Assembly (NCBI GenBank): GCA_005882415.1
Contig: VBAE01000109.1
Coordinates: forward strand, 1 to 21,924
Direction: 5' to 3'
Length of the DNA stretch: 21,924 nucleotides
DNA from: Alphaproteobacteria bacterium
Lineage (GTDB): Bacteria; Pseudomonadota; Alphaproteobacteria; Sphingomonadales; Sphingomonadaceae
This document shows positions 1-9,050 of the stretch, piece by piece (position 1 is the first letter of the stretch; the number at the start of each line of letters is the position of its first letter). The translations under genes were made by a program, and so were the position numbers. Under the pieces are notes generated by a model. It ran no database searches and was not told the DNA's origin. It saw nothing but the letters and a program-made list of their open reading frames with translations.

Positions 1-660
1 CTCTACGATTACGACAAGGCGTTCGTGATCATGCCGATCGAGGACGCGCAGACCTTTTTGATGATGGGCGACGCGGTCGGCATGGTGAAGGTCCAGACCG
101 TGGACCCGGACCGGGTCGGCGACATCCTCGCGCCGCTCTCCGCCGCAGTCACCGGGCGGGCGGTGGTGGCCGATTGGCGGTCGATGAACCAGTCGCTGTT
201 CCAGGCGCTTGCGGTCGAGCAGGTGGTGATGTTCGTCATCCTGTCGATCATCATCCTCGTCGCCGTGTTCAACATCCTCTCCTCGCTGATCATGCTGGTC
301 CGCGCCAAGACCCGGGACATCGCCATCCTCCGAACCATGGGCGCGACACGGGCGGGGATGATGAAGGTGTTCGTCACCGTCGGCGTCACCATCGGAAGCC
401 TCGGAATCGTCGCCGGGCTGATCCTCGGCATGGTCCTCCTCTATTTCCGCCAGGGCGCGGTGAACGCGGTCCAGCGGCTCACCGGTCAGAACCTCTGGGA
501 CCCGTCGATCCGCTTCCTCACCGAGCTGCCCTCGCGCACCGATCCGTTCGAGGTCGCCGCGGTGGTGATCATGGCCTTCCTGTTCAGCCTGCTCGCCACC
601 CTCTACCCGGCGTGGAAGGCTGCCGGCACCGATCCGGTCCAGGTGCTCCGCTATGAGTGA
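1..660 (+). CDS. lolC: Lipoprotein-releasing ABC transporter permease (LolC/E/F type), C-terminal part
   Basis: Inner-membrane permease of the Lol system, which pulls mature lipoproteins out of the inner membrane and hands them to the periplasmic carrier LolA. The window opens inside the gene: the frame is open from base 1 (LYDYDKAFVIMPIEDA) and 219 residues remain. The visible part holds the end of the periplasmic domain and the C-terminal FtsX-like membrane domain. Three hydrophobic segments can be seen: VVMFVILSIIILVAVFNILS, one around GSLGIVAGLILGMVLLYF, and one around VAAVVIMAFLFSLLATLYP. The sequence TRDIAILRTMGAT between the first two is a typical coupling-helix region that contacts the ATPase. 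The gene ends in PVQVLRYE, and its stop overlaps the lolD start (ATGAGTGA), so the two are translationally coupled. Alphaproteobacteria often have a single LolF permease in place of LolC plus LolE, so the letter is uncertain; the family is not. Confidence 0.93.
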   Translation, partial: LYDYDKAFVIMPIEDAQTFLMMGDAVGMVKVQTVDPDRVGDILAPLSAAVTGRAVVADWRSMNQSLFQALAVEQVVMFVILSIIILVAVFNILSSLIMLVRAKTRDIAILRTMGATRAGMMKVFVTVGVTIGSLGIVAGLILGMVLLYFRQGAVNAVQRLTGQNLWDPSIRFLTELPSRTDPFEVAAVVIMAFLFSLLATLYPAWKAAGTDPVQVLRYE

Positions 661-1339
661 TTCGGTGACCGGCCCCGCGCTCGCCGTACGGGGCTTGAAG
701 CGCAGCTTCCGCCAGGGCGACGTCACCATCGACGTTCTCCGCGGAATCGACCTCGACATCGCGCCCGGCGAGATCGTCGCTTTGCTCGGCCCCTCGGGCT
801 CGGGCAAATCGACTTTGCTCCAGGCGGTCGGCCTTCTCGAAGGCGGCTTCGAAGGCTCGATCCGGATCGCGGGCGAGGAAGCGTCGAAGCTCGACAATGA
901 CGGCCGCACCCGCATCCGCCGCGACGAACTCGGCTTCGTCTACCAGTTCCACCACCTCCTGCCCGACTTCAACGCGGCCGAGAATGTGGTCATCCCGCAG
1001 CTCATCCACGGCGCCACCAACGAGGACGCCCGGGTCCGCGCCGAAGCCTTGCTGAGCGCCCTCGGCCTCGGCGGCCGCCTCAGCCACCGGCCGAGCCAGC
1101 TCTCCGGCGGCGAGCAGCAGCGCGTCGCCGTCGCCCGGGCGCTCGCCAACCGTCCCCGCCTGGTCCTCGCCGACGAGCCCACCGGCAATCTCGACGAAGC
1201 CACCGCAGACATCGTCTTCGGCGAGTTCCTGTCGCTGGTCCGAGGCGAAGGCAGCGCCGCCTTAGTCGCCACCCACAACGAACGCATCGCCGCCAAGATG
1301 GACCGCGTCCTCCGCCTCCACGAAGGCCATATCGAGTAA
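653..1339 (+). CDS. lolD: Lipoprotein-releasing system ATP-binding protein LolD
   Basis: Cytoplasmic ATPase that powers lipoprotein release by the Lol permease. The 228-residue protein is the usual length for LolD. It has Walker A GPSGSGKST (residues 46-54), a Q-loop in the VYQFHHLLPDFNAAENV region, the ABC signature LSGGEQQR (150-157), Walker B LVLADEP (170-176, Glu175 catalytic) and the H-loop histidine in VATHNE. The FHHLLPDF and NAAENV segments are characteristic of the LolD/MacB group of exporter ATPases rather than importers. The ATG overlaps the last codons of the upstream permease gene by 8 bases, so the two form an operon. The gene looks intact. MacB-like ATPases are the alternative, but the adjacent Lol permease settles the call. 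Confidence 0.95.
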   Translation: MSDSVTGPALAVRGLKRSFRQGDVTIDVLRGIDLDIAPGEIVALLGPSGSGKSTLLQAVGLLEGGFEGSIRIAGEEASKLDNDGRTRIRRDELGFVYQFHHLLPDFNAAENVVIPQLIHGATNEDARVRAEALLSALGLGGRLSHRPSQLSGGEQQRVAVARALANRPRLVLADEPTGNLDEATADIVFGEFLSLVRGEGSAALVATHNERIAAKMDRVLRLHEGHIE

Positions 1340-1342
1340 GCT

Positions 1343-1522
1343 TTGGTTCGCGCAGAGGCGCAGAGACGCAGAGATGCTGCGCTCCAACGTCATTGCGGAC
1401 TTGATCCGCCATCCATGAATACGGATCGTGACCAATTCTCACCAACCTGTGTTCATGGACCCCGGGTCGAGCCCGGGGTGACGGCGTAGGACAGGACCTC
1501 TCCGCGCCTCTGCGCGAGCCAA
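1343..1522. repeat. Intergenic repeat element with inverted ends between lolD and the M6 peptidase
   Basis: This non-coding stretch has a nested structure. The outer arms, 1343-1364 and 1501-1522, are inverted copies matching at 20 of 22 positions. The left arm runs into a short periodic run built on GCGCAGAG/GACGCAGAG. Inside lies a second unit, about 1388-1483, that opens with CGTCATTGCGG and closes with CCCGGGGTGACG. It contains two facing ATCCATGAAT/GTTCATGGA segments and the palindrome CCCCGGGTCGAGCCCGGGG (about 1460-1478). From memory, elements of this type recur in intergenic regions of sphingomonads and related alphaproteobacteria, but no search was run. It lies between the 3' ends of two convergent genes, so it could act as a two-way transcription barrier. 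Confidence 0.6.
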
Positions 1523-1525
1523 TCG

Positions 1526-2877
1526 CTAGCCGATCTTCACGTCCACGCTCATCTCGGGGTCGCCCGGATTGCCGTTCACCGTGATGGTGATCCCGCTCCA
1601 CTTGCCGTTGGGGAGGTTGAGCGCCGGGCCCGTGGCCTTGCCGACCGTTCGGTTGGCGCCGTTGGGGTAGAGATCGCCGCTGTCGCCGCGATTGCCGCCG
1701 CCGAACACCTTGGCAAGGTCGCGGCGGTTGTCGGCCTGCATCAGCTCGATCGCGAGCTTGCCCTCGTCGTTCACATTGTCGATCGACTCGTCGACGACGT
1801 AGATCGCTACCCCCTCGTCCGGAAGCTCGGAATCCTGGTCGCGCTTCCGCCGATATTCGACGACGACATATTGGTCCTCGCGCATCTTCTTGCGGTTCTG
1901 GACGACCAAGACCGCGCCGCCTTCCGCCGCCGGCTTGAGCTTGATCCCCTTGGCCGTCTTCAGCACCAGAGACGGCTCGATCCAGCCCTGGAACATGCGC
2001 AGCATGCCGTTCGGCAGAGTCGGCGTGAGGCCGTTGCCGCCCCACGATCCCGACGCCATCAGGCAGTAATTGCCGAGGCCGTTGGAGCGCATATTCTCCA
2101 CCCGGCCGGTGTCGTAATAATCGGCCCAGCGCGCGGCGAGGTGGCCCCATTCATGGGCGCAGACGCCGATCCGGCAATCCTCGGGAACGGTGAGGTAGGT
2201 CTTGGCGCTGATCCCCGGCCCAACCTGTACCCCGCCCGGGATCACCCATTTATGGCTCCAGATGTCCTGAAATCGACCCCGTCCGCCTTCGCCGCGGCGA
2301 CCGCGTCGCGGGCCATGTCCTGCGCATTGCGCGGGTCGGTGCCGTCCATGCCCGAGCTTCCGTCGGCGTAGAATTCGAGGCTGTGGGGAAGCCGGTACCA
2401 GCCGCGGACGGTGCCGGTGACGTCGATCGCGTTGGGGGAGGTGCCGAAGCCGCTGATCTCCCGATAATAATCGCGCATGCTTCCGGTGGGGAACAGCCGA
2501 TCGACGCTGAACAGCATTTGTTCGTAATAAGAAGGGCTAAAATTCTCGCCATGGGTGCGGTCGGGGAAGTCGACCAGAAGCACCAGCGTCCGGATATTGC
2601 CTTTGAGCTTCTTCTGCGGCCGGTCGATCAGCGCGCGCCCTGAGGCCGGTCCGAATTTAAGCGAGCCGTCGTCCAGCCCCTCGAAGCGCGATCCGCGCCG
2701 GCTCGAGCGCCATTGCTGGTAAAAGCCGTCGAAGGTCGCATCCTTCGGCAGCCGCCCCTGCGCCTTCAAAGCAAGGAAACGGGCATGGAGCTCGGCGATC
2801 AGTTCTGGCGAGGCGGGCACCTGGCACTTGTCCCTGCCGCACCCTGAATTTGCGAAGCCCTGAACGACATGCCGCAT
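1526..2877 (-). pseudogene. M6-type (immune inhibitor A-like) zinc metallopeptidase, frame broken in the catalytic domain
   Basis: Two pieces in different frames make up one M6-like peptidase. The N-terminal piece (2877 down to a TGA at 2242) carries the M6 features GNIRTLVLLVDFPD, SMRDYYREISGFG and an ADGVDF segment. The C-terminal piece carries the zinc motif HEWGH (His codon at 2155-2153) followed by ADYYDT, a variant of the usual HExxHxxGxPDxYDT, and then a long C-terminal region. In the second frame the codons just upstream of 2245 read QDIWSHKWVIPGG, the family's conserved segment before the zinc motif. Between DGVDF and IWSHKW, M6 enzymes normally have about 25 residues that are absent here. 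The break therefore looks like a short deletion of length 1 mod 3 near 2264-2272. No clear signal peptide is seen. The start is supported by a GGAAAGGGG ribosome site. A GTG at 2245 overlaps the TGA, but two separate subunits are unlikely. Confidence 0.75.
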
Positions 2878-3028
2878 GATTCTGCCCCTTTCCGCAATAG
2901 TTTGCCGAAAACCCTCCCGAACCAGCAGGCGACTTTACCATTATTTCGGAGGCGCAGCGAATCGGGGGCTCTGCAAATTTGTCGGGCTTCGTGCGTTGCA
3001 CCCGCGCCATCGCACGGGAGCGCACCAC

Positions 3029-3936
3029 GTGAAGACCAAGTTCGTACTGCTTATCTCCGCCCTGGCCGCGCTCGCCGGCTGCGACTGGATGCACAAGAAG
3101 GACGCGCCCAGCGCAAAGAGCGAGAAGGAACTGGCCCAGGCGCGGGAGGAGCGGATTCATGAGGCCTGCGGCTCGACGGCGACGTACGACAAGCTCAAGG
3201 CCCTGGTGTTCGATCAGGCTGCGCGCATCCGCAATTCCGATCCGCGCAACCTCGATCCGATCGCGGCCGGTTCGGTCGTCAGGATGGAGAAGCCGGTCGT
3301 GAAGAGCCGCGACGAGGAATTGGACGTCACCGTCTGCAGCGGCCGCTTCATCCTCGAGCTTCCGCCGGGCGCGGAGAATGCGTTCGACGGCATGCGCAGG
3401 GTCTCGGCCGACGTCGAATATTCGGCGCAGGCCGCCGCCGACGGGACCGGCCTCGTCTACCAGATGGATGGTGCCGAGCCGATCGTCTACCGCCTCGCCA
3501 CCTTCGGGATGAACGGCCAGCCGATGCCGCGAGTCGCTGCCGCGCAACCCGCGCCCGCGCCTGTTCCGGCAGCCGCTCCGGTGCCGGCTGCCGCTCCAAC
3601 GCCGGTTCCCGCCCCAGCACCTGTTCCCGCGCCTCCCGTCCGCCAGGCCGCCGCGAAACCTCCCGCGCCGCCGCCCGCGCGGCCCGACCGCGGCCAGTCG
3701 GCGGAGCAGCAGGGCAGGGGCCCGAGCTTCAACTGCCGCTATGCCCGCACCGGCACCGAGCGCCTGGTTTGCAACTCCCCCGCGCTCGCCGCCAAGGACC
3801 GGGCACCCGCGCCCATCTGCGCCGAAGCCGCGACGCCTTCCTCGGCCGCCGCGAGCGCTGCGGAAGCGAGGCCTGCGTGATGTCGGCCTACAGCGCCCGC
3901 ATCTCCGAGATCAGGAGCGTCACCGAGGGCCACTGA
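3029..3936 (+). pseudogene. Exported lipoprotein with Pro/Ala-rich linker and LprI/DUF1311-like C-terminus, frame broken
   Basis: The GTG start at 3029 is preceded by GGGAG at 8 bases spacing. The protein opens with MKTKFVLLISALAALAGC, a lipoprotein signal with lipobox LAGC, so Cys18 would be lipidated. An N-terminal domain of unknown function follows (to about residue 170), then a Pro/Ala linker (PAPAPVPAAAPVPAAAPTP and on), then SFNCRYARTGTERLVCNSPALAAKDR. This last part is the start of a DUF1311/LprI-type Cys-rich domain. After 3800 the frame gives nonsense and stops at 3880. The correct continuation, RRSRDAFLGRRERCGSEACV and on to EIRSVTEGH, lies in another frame and stops at 3936. About 15-20 residues normally found between the two halves are missing, which implies a short deletion of length 1 mod 3 near 3797-3806. 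The function is unknown; domain relatives are small periplasmic proteins, some acting as lysozyme inhibitors. Confidence 0.72.
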
Positions 3937-3998
3937 TTCCTGTGGAAAAGAGGCCCGCGCGCTTTGCATCGCGGGTCCGCCTTGCCCATAAAGACGCC

Positions 3999-6900
3999 AT
4001 GGCCGCGCCCTACGTCCCGCTTCGAATCTTTTCCTGTTACTCGATGCTCGACGGCGCGATCGAGCCGGCGGCGATCGCCAAGCAGGCGAAGAAGCTCGAC
4101 TTCCCGGCCTCCGCCCTCACCGACCGCAACGGCCTCTACGCGGCGATGTCCTTCACCGACGCCTGCCGCAAGGAGGGCGTCCAGCCGATCGTGGGCACGA
4201 TGCTTGCGGTCGCGCGCCCGGGAACGCCCGAGGGCAAGCCCCCGGAGCTCGACTGGCTCGCCCTCTACGCCCAGAACGACAAGGGCTATGACAATCTCTG
4301 CTCGCTGGTCTCCGAAGCGCATCTCGGCCGCCCGCTCGAGGAGGAGGCGCATGTCGCCTTCGACGCTCTGGAAGGCCGCACCGGCGGACTGATCGCGCTC
4401 ACCGCGGGCGGGGAGGGGGCGGTCGCGCGGCTTCTCGCCGACAACCGCGCCGACGTCGCCGGGGACATGCTCGGGCGCCTTACCGCCCTGTTCCCGAACC
4501 GCCTGTACATCGAGCTCTGCCGCCGCGGCGATCCGGTCGAGGAGCAGGCGGAGAGCGCGCTGATTGAGCTCGCCTACCAGCTCGACCTTCCTTTGGTCGC
4601 GACCAACCCGGCCCAGTTCGCCGACGCGCATTTCCATGCCGCGCACGACGCGATGCTGTGCATCGCCCAGTCGAGCCAGATCGACCGCGACGACCGCCGC
4701 CGCTCCTCACCCGAAGCCTGGATCAAGCCCGCGGCCGAGATGCGCCGGCTCTTCGCCGACCTTCCCGAAGCGATCGACAACACTTCCGTCGTCGCCCGCC
4801 GCTGCGCGTTCGGCGCGCCGAAGCGCAAGCCGATCCTCCCCTCCATCGCCGGCGATCTCGAAGGCGAAGCGGAGCAGCTCCGCATCGACGCGCGCGCAGG
4901 GCTCGAGGCGCGGCTGGCGAAGTATGAGGCCCTCTCGGCGGAGGAGCGCAAAGCCTATTTCGACCGGCTGGATTACGAGGTCGGGATCATCGTCGGCATG
5001 GGCTTCCCCGGCTATTTCCTGATCGTCGCCGACTTCATCAAATGGGCCAAGGAAAACGACATACCCGTAGGGCCGGGCCGCGGTTCGGGTGCGGGCTCGG
5101 TGGTGGCGTGGGCGCTGACCATCACCGATCTCGATCCGATCCGCCTGGGCCTGCTGTTCGAGCGCTTCCTCAATCCCGAGCGCGTGTCGATGCCGGACTT
5201 CGACATCGATTTCTGCGAAACGCGGCGCGGCGAGGTGATCCGCTACGTCCAGCAGCGCTACGGCGCCGACAAGGTCGCGCAGATCATCACCTTCGGAAAG
5301 CTGAAGGCGCGGGCCGTGCTCAAGGACACCGGCCGCGTCCTCCAGATGCCCTACGGCCAGGTCGACCGGCTGGCAAAGCTCATCCCCAACCACCCGACCG
5401 ATCCCTGGACTCTCGAGCGGGCGCTGAATGGCGTCTCCGAACTCGCCGGCGAATATAAGAACGACGCGCAGGTTCGGCGCCTGTTCGATCTGGCGATGAA
5501 GCTGGAAGGACTGCCGCGTCACAGCTCCACCCACGCGGCGGGCGTGGTCATCGGCGACCGTCCGCTCGACCAGCTCGTCCCGCTCTACCGCGATCCGCGC
5601 TCGGACATGCCGGTCACCCAGTTCGACATGAAATATGTCGAGGCCGCGGGGCTGGTGAAGTTCGACTTCCTGGGCCTGAAGACCCTCTCCGTCCTGCAGC
5701 GCGCGGTGCGGTTTCTCGCCGCGGCGGGGATCGAGGTGGATCTGGAGACGATCGCCTGGGACGATCCCGCGGTTTACGAGCTTCTGAAGCGCGGCGAGAC
5801 GGTGGGCGTGTTCCAGCTCGAATCGGAAGGCATGCGCCGTACTCTCGCGGCGGTGAAGCCGACCTGTTTCGAGGACATCATCGCGCTCGTCTCGCTCTAC
5901 CGGCCGGGCCCGATGGACAACATCCCGAGCTTCGGCGCGCGCAAGAACGGGCGGGAGGAGATCGCCTACCCGCATCCCTTGCTCGAGAATGTGCTGAAGG
6001 AGACTTACGGCATCTTCGTCTATCAGGAGCAGGTGATGGAGGCCGCGAAGGTCCTCGCCGGTTACAGCCTCGGCGAGGCCGATTTGCTTCGCCGAGCGAT
6101 GGGCAAGAAGATCAAGGCGGAGATGGATGCCCAGCGCGCCGGCTTCGTCGCCGGCTGCGAGAAGGTGAACGGCATCGCCAAGGCCAAGGCGAACGAATTG
6201 TTCGATTTGATCGATAAGTTCGCCGGTTACGGCTTCAACAAGAGCCACGCCGCCGCCTACGCCCTCGTCGCCTATCACACCGCCTGGCTGAAGGCGCATT
6301 ACCCGGTCGAATTCTACGCCGCGTCGATGTGCTTCGACATGCACCAGACGGACAAGCTCGCCATCTTCGTGGACGACATGCGCCGCCTCGGCCACGAATG
6401 CCTGCCGCCGTGCATCAACGCCAGCGAGGCGGAATATTCGGTAGAGGGCGACGAGGAGGGAAGGGCCGTCCGCTACGCCCTCGGCGCGCTGAAGGGGGTC
6501 GGTGAGAAGGCGATGGAGCAGTTGGTCGACGAGCGGCGGGAGAAGGGGCGGTTCAAGTCGCTCGACGATTTCGCCGAACGGGTGGACCCGCGCCTGCTCA
6601 ATCGCCGCCAGATCGAGAGCCTCGCCGGCGGCGGCGCCTTCGATGCTCTGGCGCCCAACCGGGCGGCGGTGTTCGCCGCGGCGGAAACCATCCTCGCCCA
6701 CGCCTCCAGCGCCGCCGAGGCGCGGACCAGCGGCCAGGGCGGGCTGTTCGGCGGCGAGTCGAACGTGGTTCCGATCCGGATGCCGGTCGCCGCCGACTGG
6801 ACTCTCGCCCAGCGCATGGCGGCGGAGAAAGAGAGCTTCGGCTTCTATTTCTCCGCCCACCCGGTCGACCGCTACCGCCACCTTGCCATCGCCCATGGCG

Positions 6901-7389
6901 CGAAGAGCTTCGCCGAATTGGGCGCAATGCCGGCCCCGGCGGAGGGCGGGCGTACTCCCGGCGTGATGGCGGGGCTGATCGAGGATTCGCGCTGGCGCAC
7001 GTCGGCGAAGGGGCGGCGGTACATGATGGCGACGGTGTCCGACTCGTCGGGCCAGTTCATTGCGACCGTGTTCGACGACGATGCCGCGGCGCGGGTCGAG
7101 GAGATGGCCAAGGACGGCAGCTGCGCTTTGCTCAGCGTGGAGCTCGATCGAAGGCCGGGGGGAGGACCCGTCCGTCCTGCCCCGCCTCGCAGCGGCCGTC
7201 GCCCAGGATCGCGGCGGAAGCGGCGAGCTCCGGCTCAAGGCGCGCTTCGGCGGCGGCGAGGCCGAGCTCGTCCTGGGACGCGACTTCCTGCTCGACGCCG
7301 AGATGGCCGCGCGGATCGAACGCCTCGAAGGCGTTACCGCGGTCCGCCTCGCGGTTGCGGCCGGCCCGCGTCTCGCTCTCGTCGGCTGA
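3999..7389 (+). CDS. dnaE: DNA polymerase III alpha subunit, frameshifted near the C-terminus
   Basis: Catalytic subunit of the replicative DNA polymerase. It starts at MAAPYVPLRIFSCYSMLDG. The N-terminal PHP domain is followed by the polymerase domain with GPGRGSGAGSVVAW, the catalytic aspartates of PDFDIDF (Asp402 and Asp404 by this start) and KFDFLGLKT (Asp556). These numbers are within one of E. coli DnaE. Finger, helix-hairpin-helix (LIDKFAGYGFNKSHAAAYA) and OB-fold regions follow. The frame is lost at 7157-7166, after ALLSVELDRRPG. The true C-terminus (EDPSVLPRLAAAVAQ and on to RLALVG) continues one frame over and stops at 7389. Between RRPGE and the LPxLA segment, relatives have about 25 further residues that are missing here. 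Read literally, the upstream frame has no stop until 9029, across the next gene. As dnaE is essential, the break is more likely a sequence error than a true mutation. It is dnaE rather than the error-prone dnaE2 because of the GYGFNKSHAAAYA context and its length of about 1,160 once repaired. Confidence 0.9.
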
Positions 7390-7458
7390 GATTTTTCCGC
7401 TCGACAAGACGCCGTAACGATTCCAGCTTCGTGCCCGCGCTTGCTGGGGAGGCTGTCG

Positions 7459-9048
7459 ATGCTCGGAGGAATGCAGGACTGGCCGCTGAGGGTGATGCGG
7501 CTGCTCGACCATGCCGAGCGCGAGCATGGCAGCCGCGAGATCGTCTCGTTCTATGCGGGGGGCGAGAAGGTGCGCAGCGATTGGCGCGGCGTCGCCCGCG
7601 ACTCCCGCAGGCTCGCCCGCGCGCTTGTCCGGATGGGGTTGAAGCGCGGCGACCGCGTCGGCACCCTCGCCATGAACCACGGCCGCCACCTCCTCGCCTG
7701 GTACGGGGCGATCGGCGCCGGCGGAGTCCTCCACACGATCAACACGCGGCTGTTCGACGAGCAGCTGGTCTACATCGTCAACCATGCCGAGGACCGGGTG
7801 CTGTTCTACGACAAAAGCTTCGCGCCCCTCGTCGAGCGGCTGAAGCCGCGCTGGACGTCGGTCGAGCATTATATCTGCTTCGACGACGGGGAGTTCGACG
7901 CGCTCCTCGCCGGCGAGAGCGACGACTTCGCCTGGGTCGAAGGCGACGAGCGCGAGCCGATGATGCTCTGTTATACGAGCGGCACCACGGGCAATCCCAA
8001 GGGCGTCCTCTACGAGCACCGCTCGACCGTCATCCACGCGATGATGCAGATCTCGCCCGACATATTCGATCTCTCCGCCCGCTCCGTGGTCCTGCCGATC
8101 GTGCCGATGTTCCACGCCGCCGGCTGGGCGCTGCCTTTCTCCACCGCGATGGTGGGCGGCAAGCTCGTCTACTCGACCGACTACACCCCCGCCGTGATGT
8201 GCGAGCTGATGCGCGACGAGGGGGTCACCCACACCGCCGGCGTGCCCACCGTCTGGCTCGCCTTGATGCAGCATGTCGAGGCGACCGGCGCCGGCCTCGG
8301 CAAGCTCTCGTCCATGCATATCGGCGGCTCGGCGGCGCCGCGGGCGATGATCCGCTACTTCACCGAGCGGGGAATCCGCGTCGGTCACGCTTGGGGGATG
8401 ACCGAGATGTCGCCGCTCGGCACCGTCGGCGCCGCCACCGGCGACTGGGACGAACTGAGCTTCGACCAGCAGCTCGATTATATGTGCAAGCAGGGCCGGG
8501 TGCCGTTCGGGGTCGAGCTGCGCACCGTCGACGGGGAGGGCAGGGTGCTCCCCCGCGACGGCCAGTCGAGCGGGCGGCTCCAGACCCGCGGCCCGTGGAT
8601 CATCCGCCAATATTTCCAGGACTCGAACGGACCCATTATCGACGCCGAAGGCTGGTTCGATACCGGCGACATCGCCGCCCTTCACCCCAACGGCGTGCTC
8701 CAGATCACCGACCGCTCCAAGGACGTGATCAAGTCGGGCGGCGAGTGGATCAGCTCGATCGACCTCGAAAACGCCGCCGTCGGCTGCCCTGGTGTTGCCG
8801 AAGCCGCGGCGGTCGGAGTCTACCACCCCAAATGGGACGAGCGCCCGATCCTGCTGGTGGTGAAGCGCGAAGGTGGAGACGTCACGCCCCAGGCGATCCT
8901 CGACCATCTTTCCGGCCATGTCGCCAAATGGTGGCTGCCGGACGAGATCGTCTTCGTCGAAAGCCTCCCCCACACGGCGACGGGCAAGCTCCTCAAGACG
9001 GCGCTGCGCGAACAGTATCGCGACTATAAGCTGGCCAGCGCCGCCTAG
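7459..9048 (+). CDS. Acyl-CoA ligase (AMP-binding, long-chain fatty acid type)
   Basis: ATP-dependent enzyme that activates a carboxylic acid, probably a fatty acid, to its CoA thioester through an acyl-adenylate. The 529-residue protein is complete. Motifs are the adenylate-forming P-loop YTSGTTGNPKG (172-182), GHAWGMTEMSP (A5), GWFDTGDIA (A7), the hinge DRSKDVIKSGGEWIS (A8) and the C-terminal TATGKLLK with catalytic Lys510. The start at 7459 (MLGGMQDWPLRVM) is chosen because GGGGAGG lies about 6 bases upstream; an in-frame TTG at 7441 lacks a ribosome site. The gene begins 69 bases after the dnaE stop and its 3' end is only 2 bases from the convergent receptor gene. Substrate chain length cannot be read from the sequence; medium-chain or aryl-CoA ligases remain possible. 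Confidence 0.9.
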   Translation: MLGGMQDWPLRVMRLLDHAEREHGSREIVSFYAGGEKVRSDWRGVARDSRRLARALVRMGLKRGDRVGTLAMNHGRHLLAWYGAIGAGGVLHTINTRLFDEQLVYIVNHAEDRVLFYDKSFAPLVERLKPRWTSVEHYICFDDGEFDALLAGESDDFAWVEGDEREPMMLCYTSGTTGNPKGVLYEHRSTVIHAMMQISPDIFDLSARSVVLPIVPMFHAAGWALPFSTAMVGGKLVYSTDYTPAVMCELMRDEGVTHTAGVPTVWLALMQHVEATGAGLGKLSSMHIGGSAAPRAMIRYFTERGIRVGHAWGMTEMSPLGTVGAATGDWDELSFDQQLDYMCKQGRVPFGVELRTVDGEGRVLPRDGQSSGRLQTRGPWIIRQYFQDSNGPIIDAEGWFDTGDIAALHPNGVLQITDRSKDVIKSGGEWISSIDLENAAVGCPGVAEAAAVGVYHPKWDERPILLVVKREGGDVTPQAILDHLSGHVAKWWLPDEIVFVESLPHTATGKLLKTALREQYRDYKLASAA

Positions 9049-9050
9049 GA

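Noticed and set aside
1526..2245. C-terminal M6 piece as a separate gene with GTG start coupled to the upstream stop
   Set aside because: The same frame continues upstream of the GTG with the conserved IWSHKW of the family, so this is a broken single gene.
4707..7238. Long minus-strand frame (843 residues) opposite dnaE
   Set aside because: It is antisense to a clear polymerase gene and open because of high GC at third positions. It has no family motifs.
3741..9029. A single 1,762-residue protein joining dnaE to the next gene
   Set aside because: After residue about 1,055 the translation is Arg/Pro-rich nonsense from the wrong frame of the acyl-CoA ligase gene. It results from the frameshift at about 7160.
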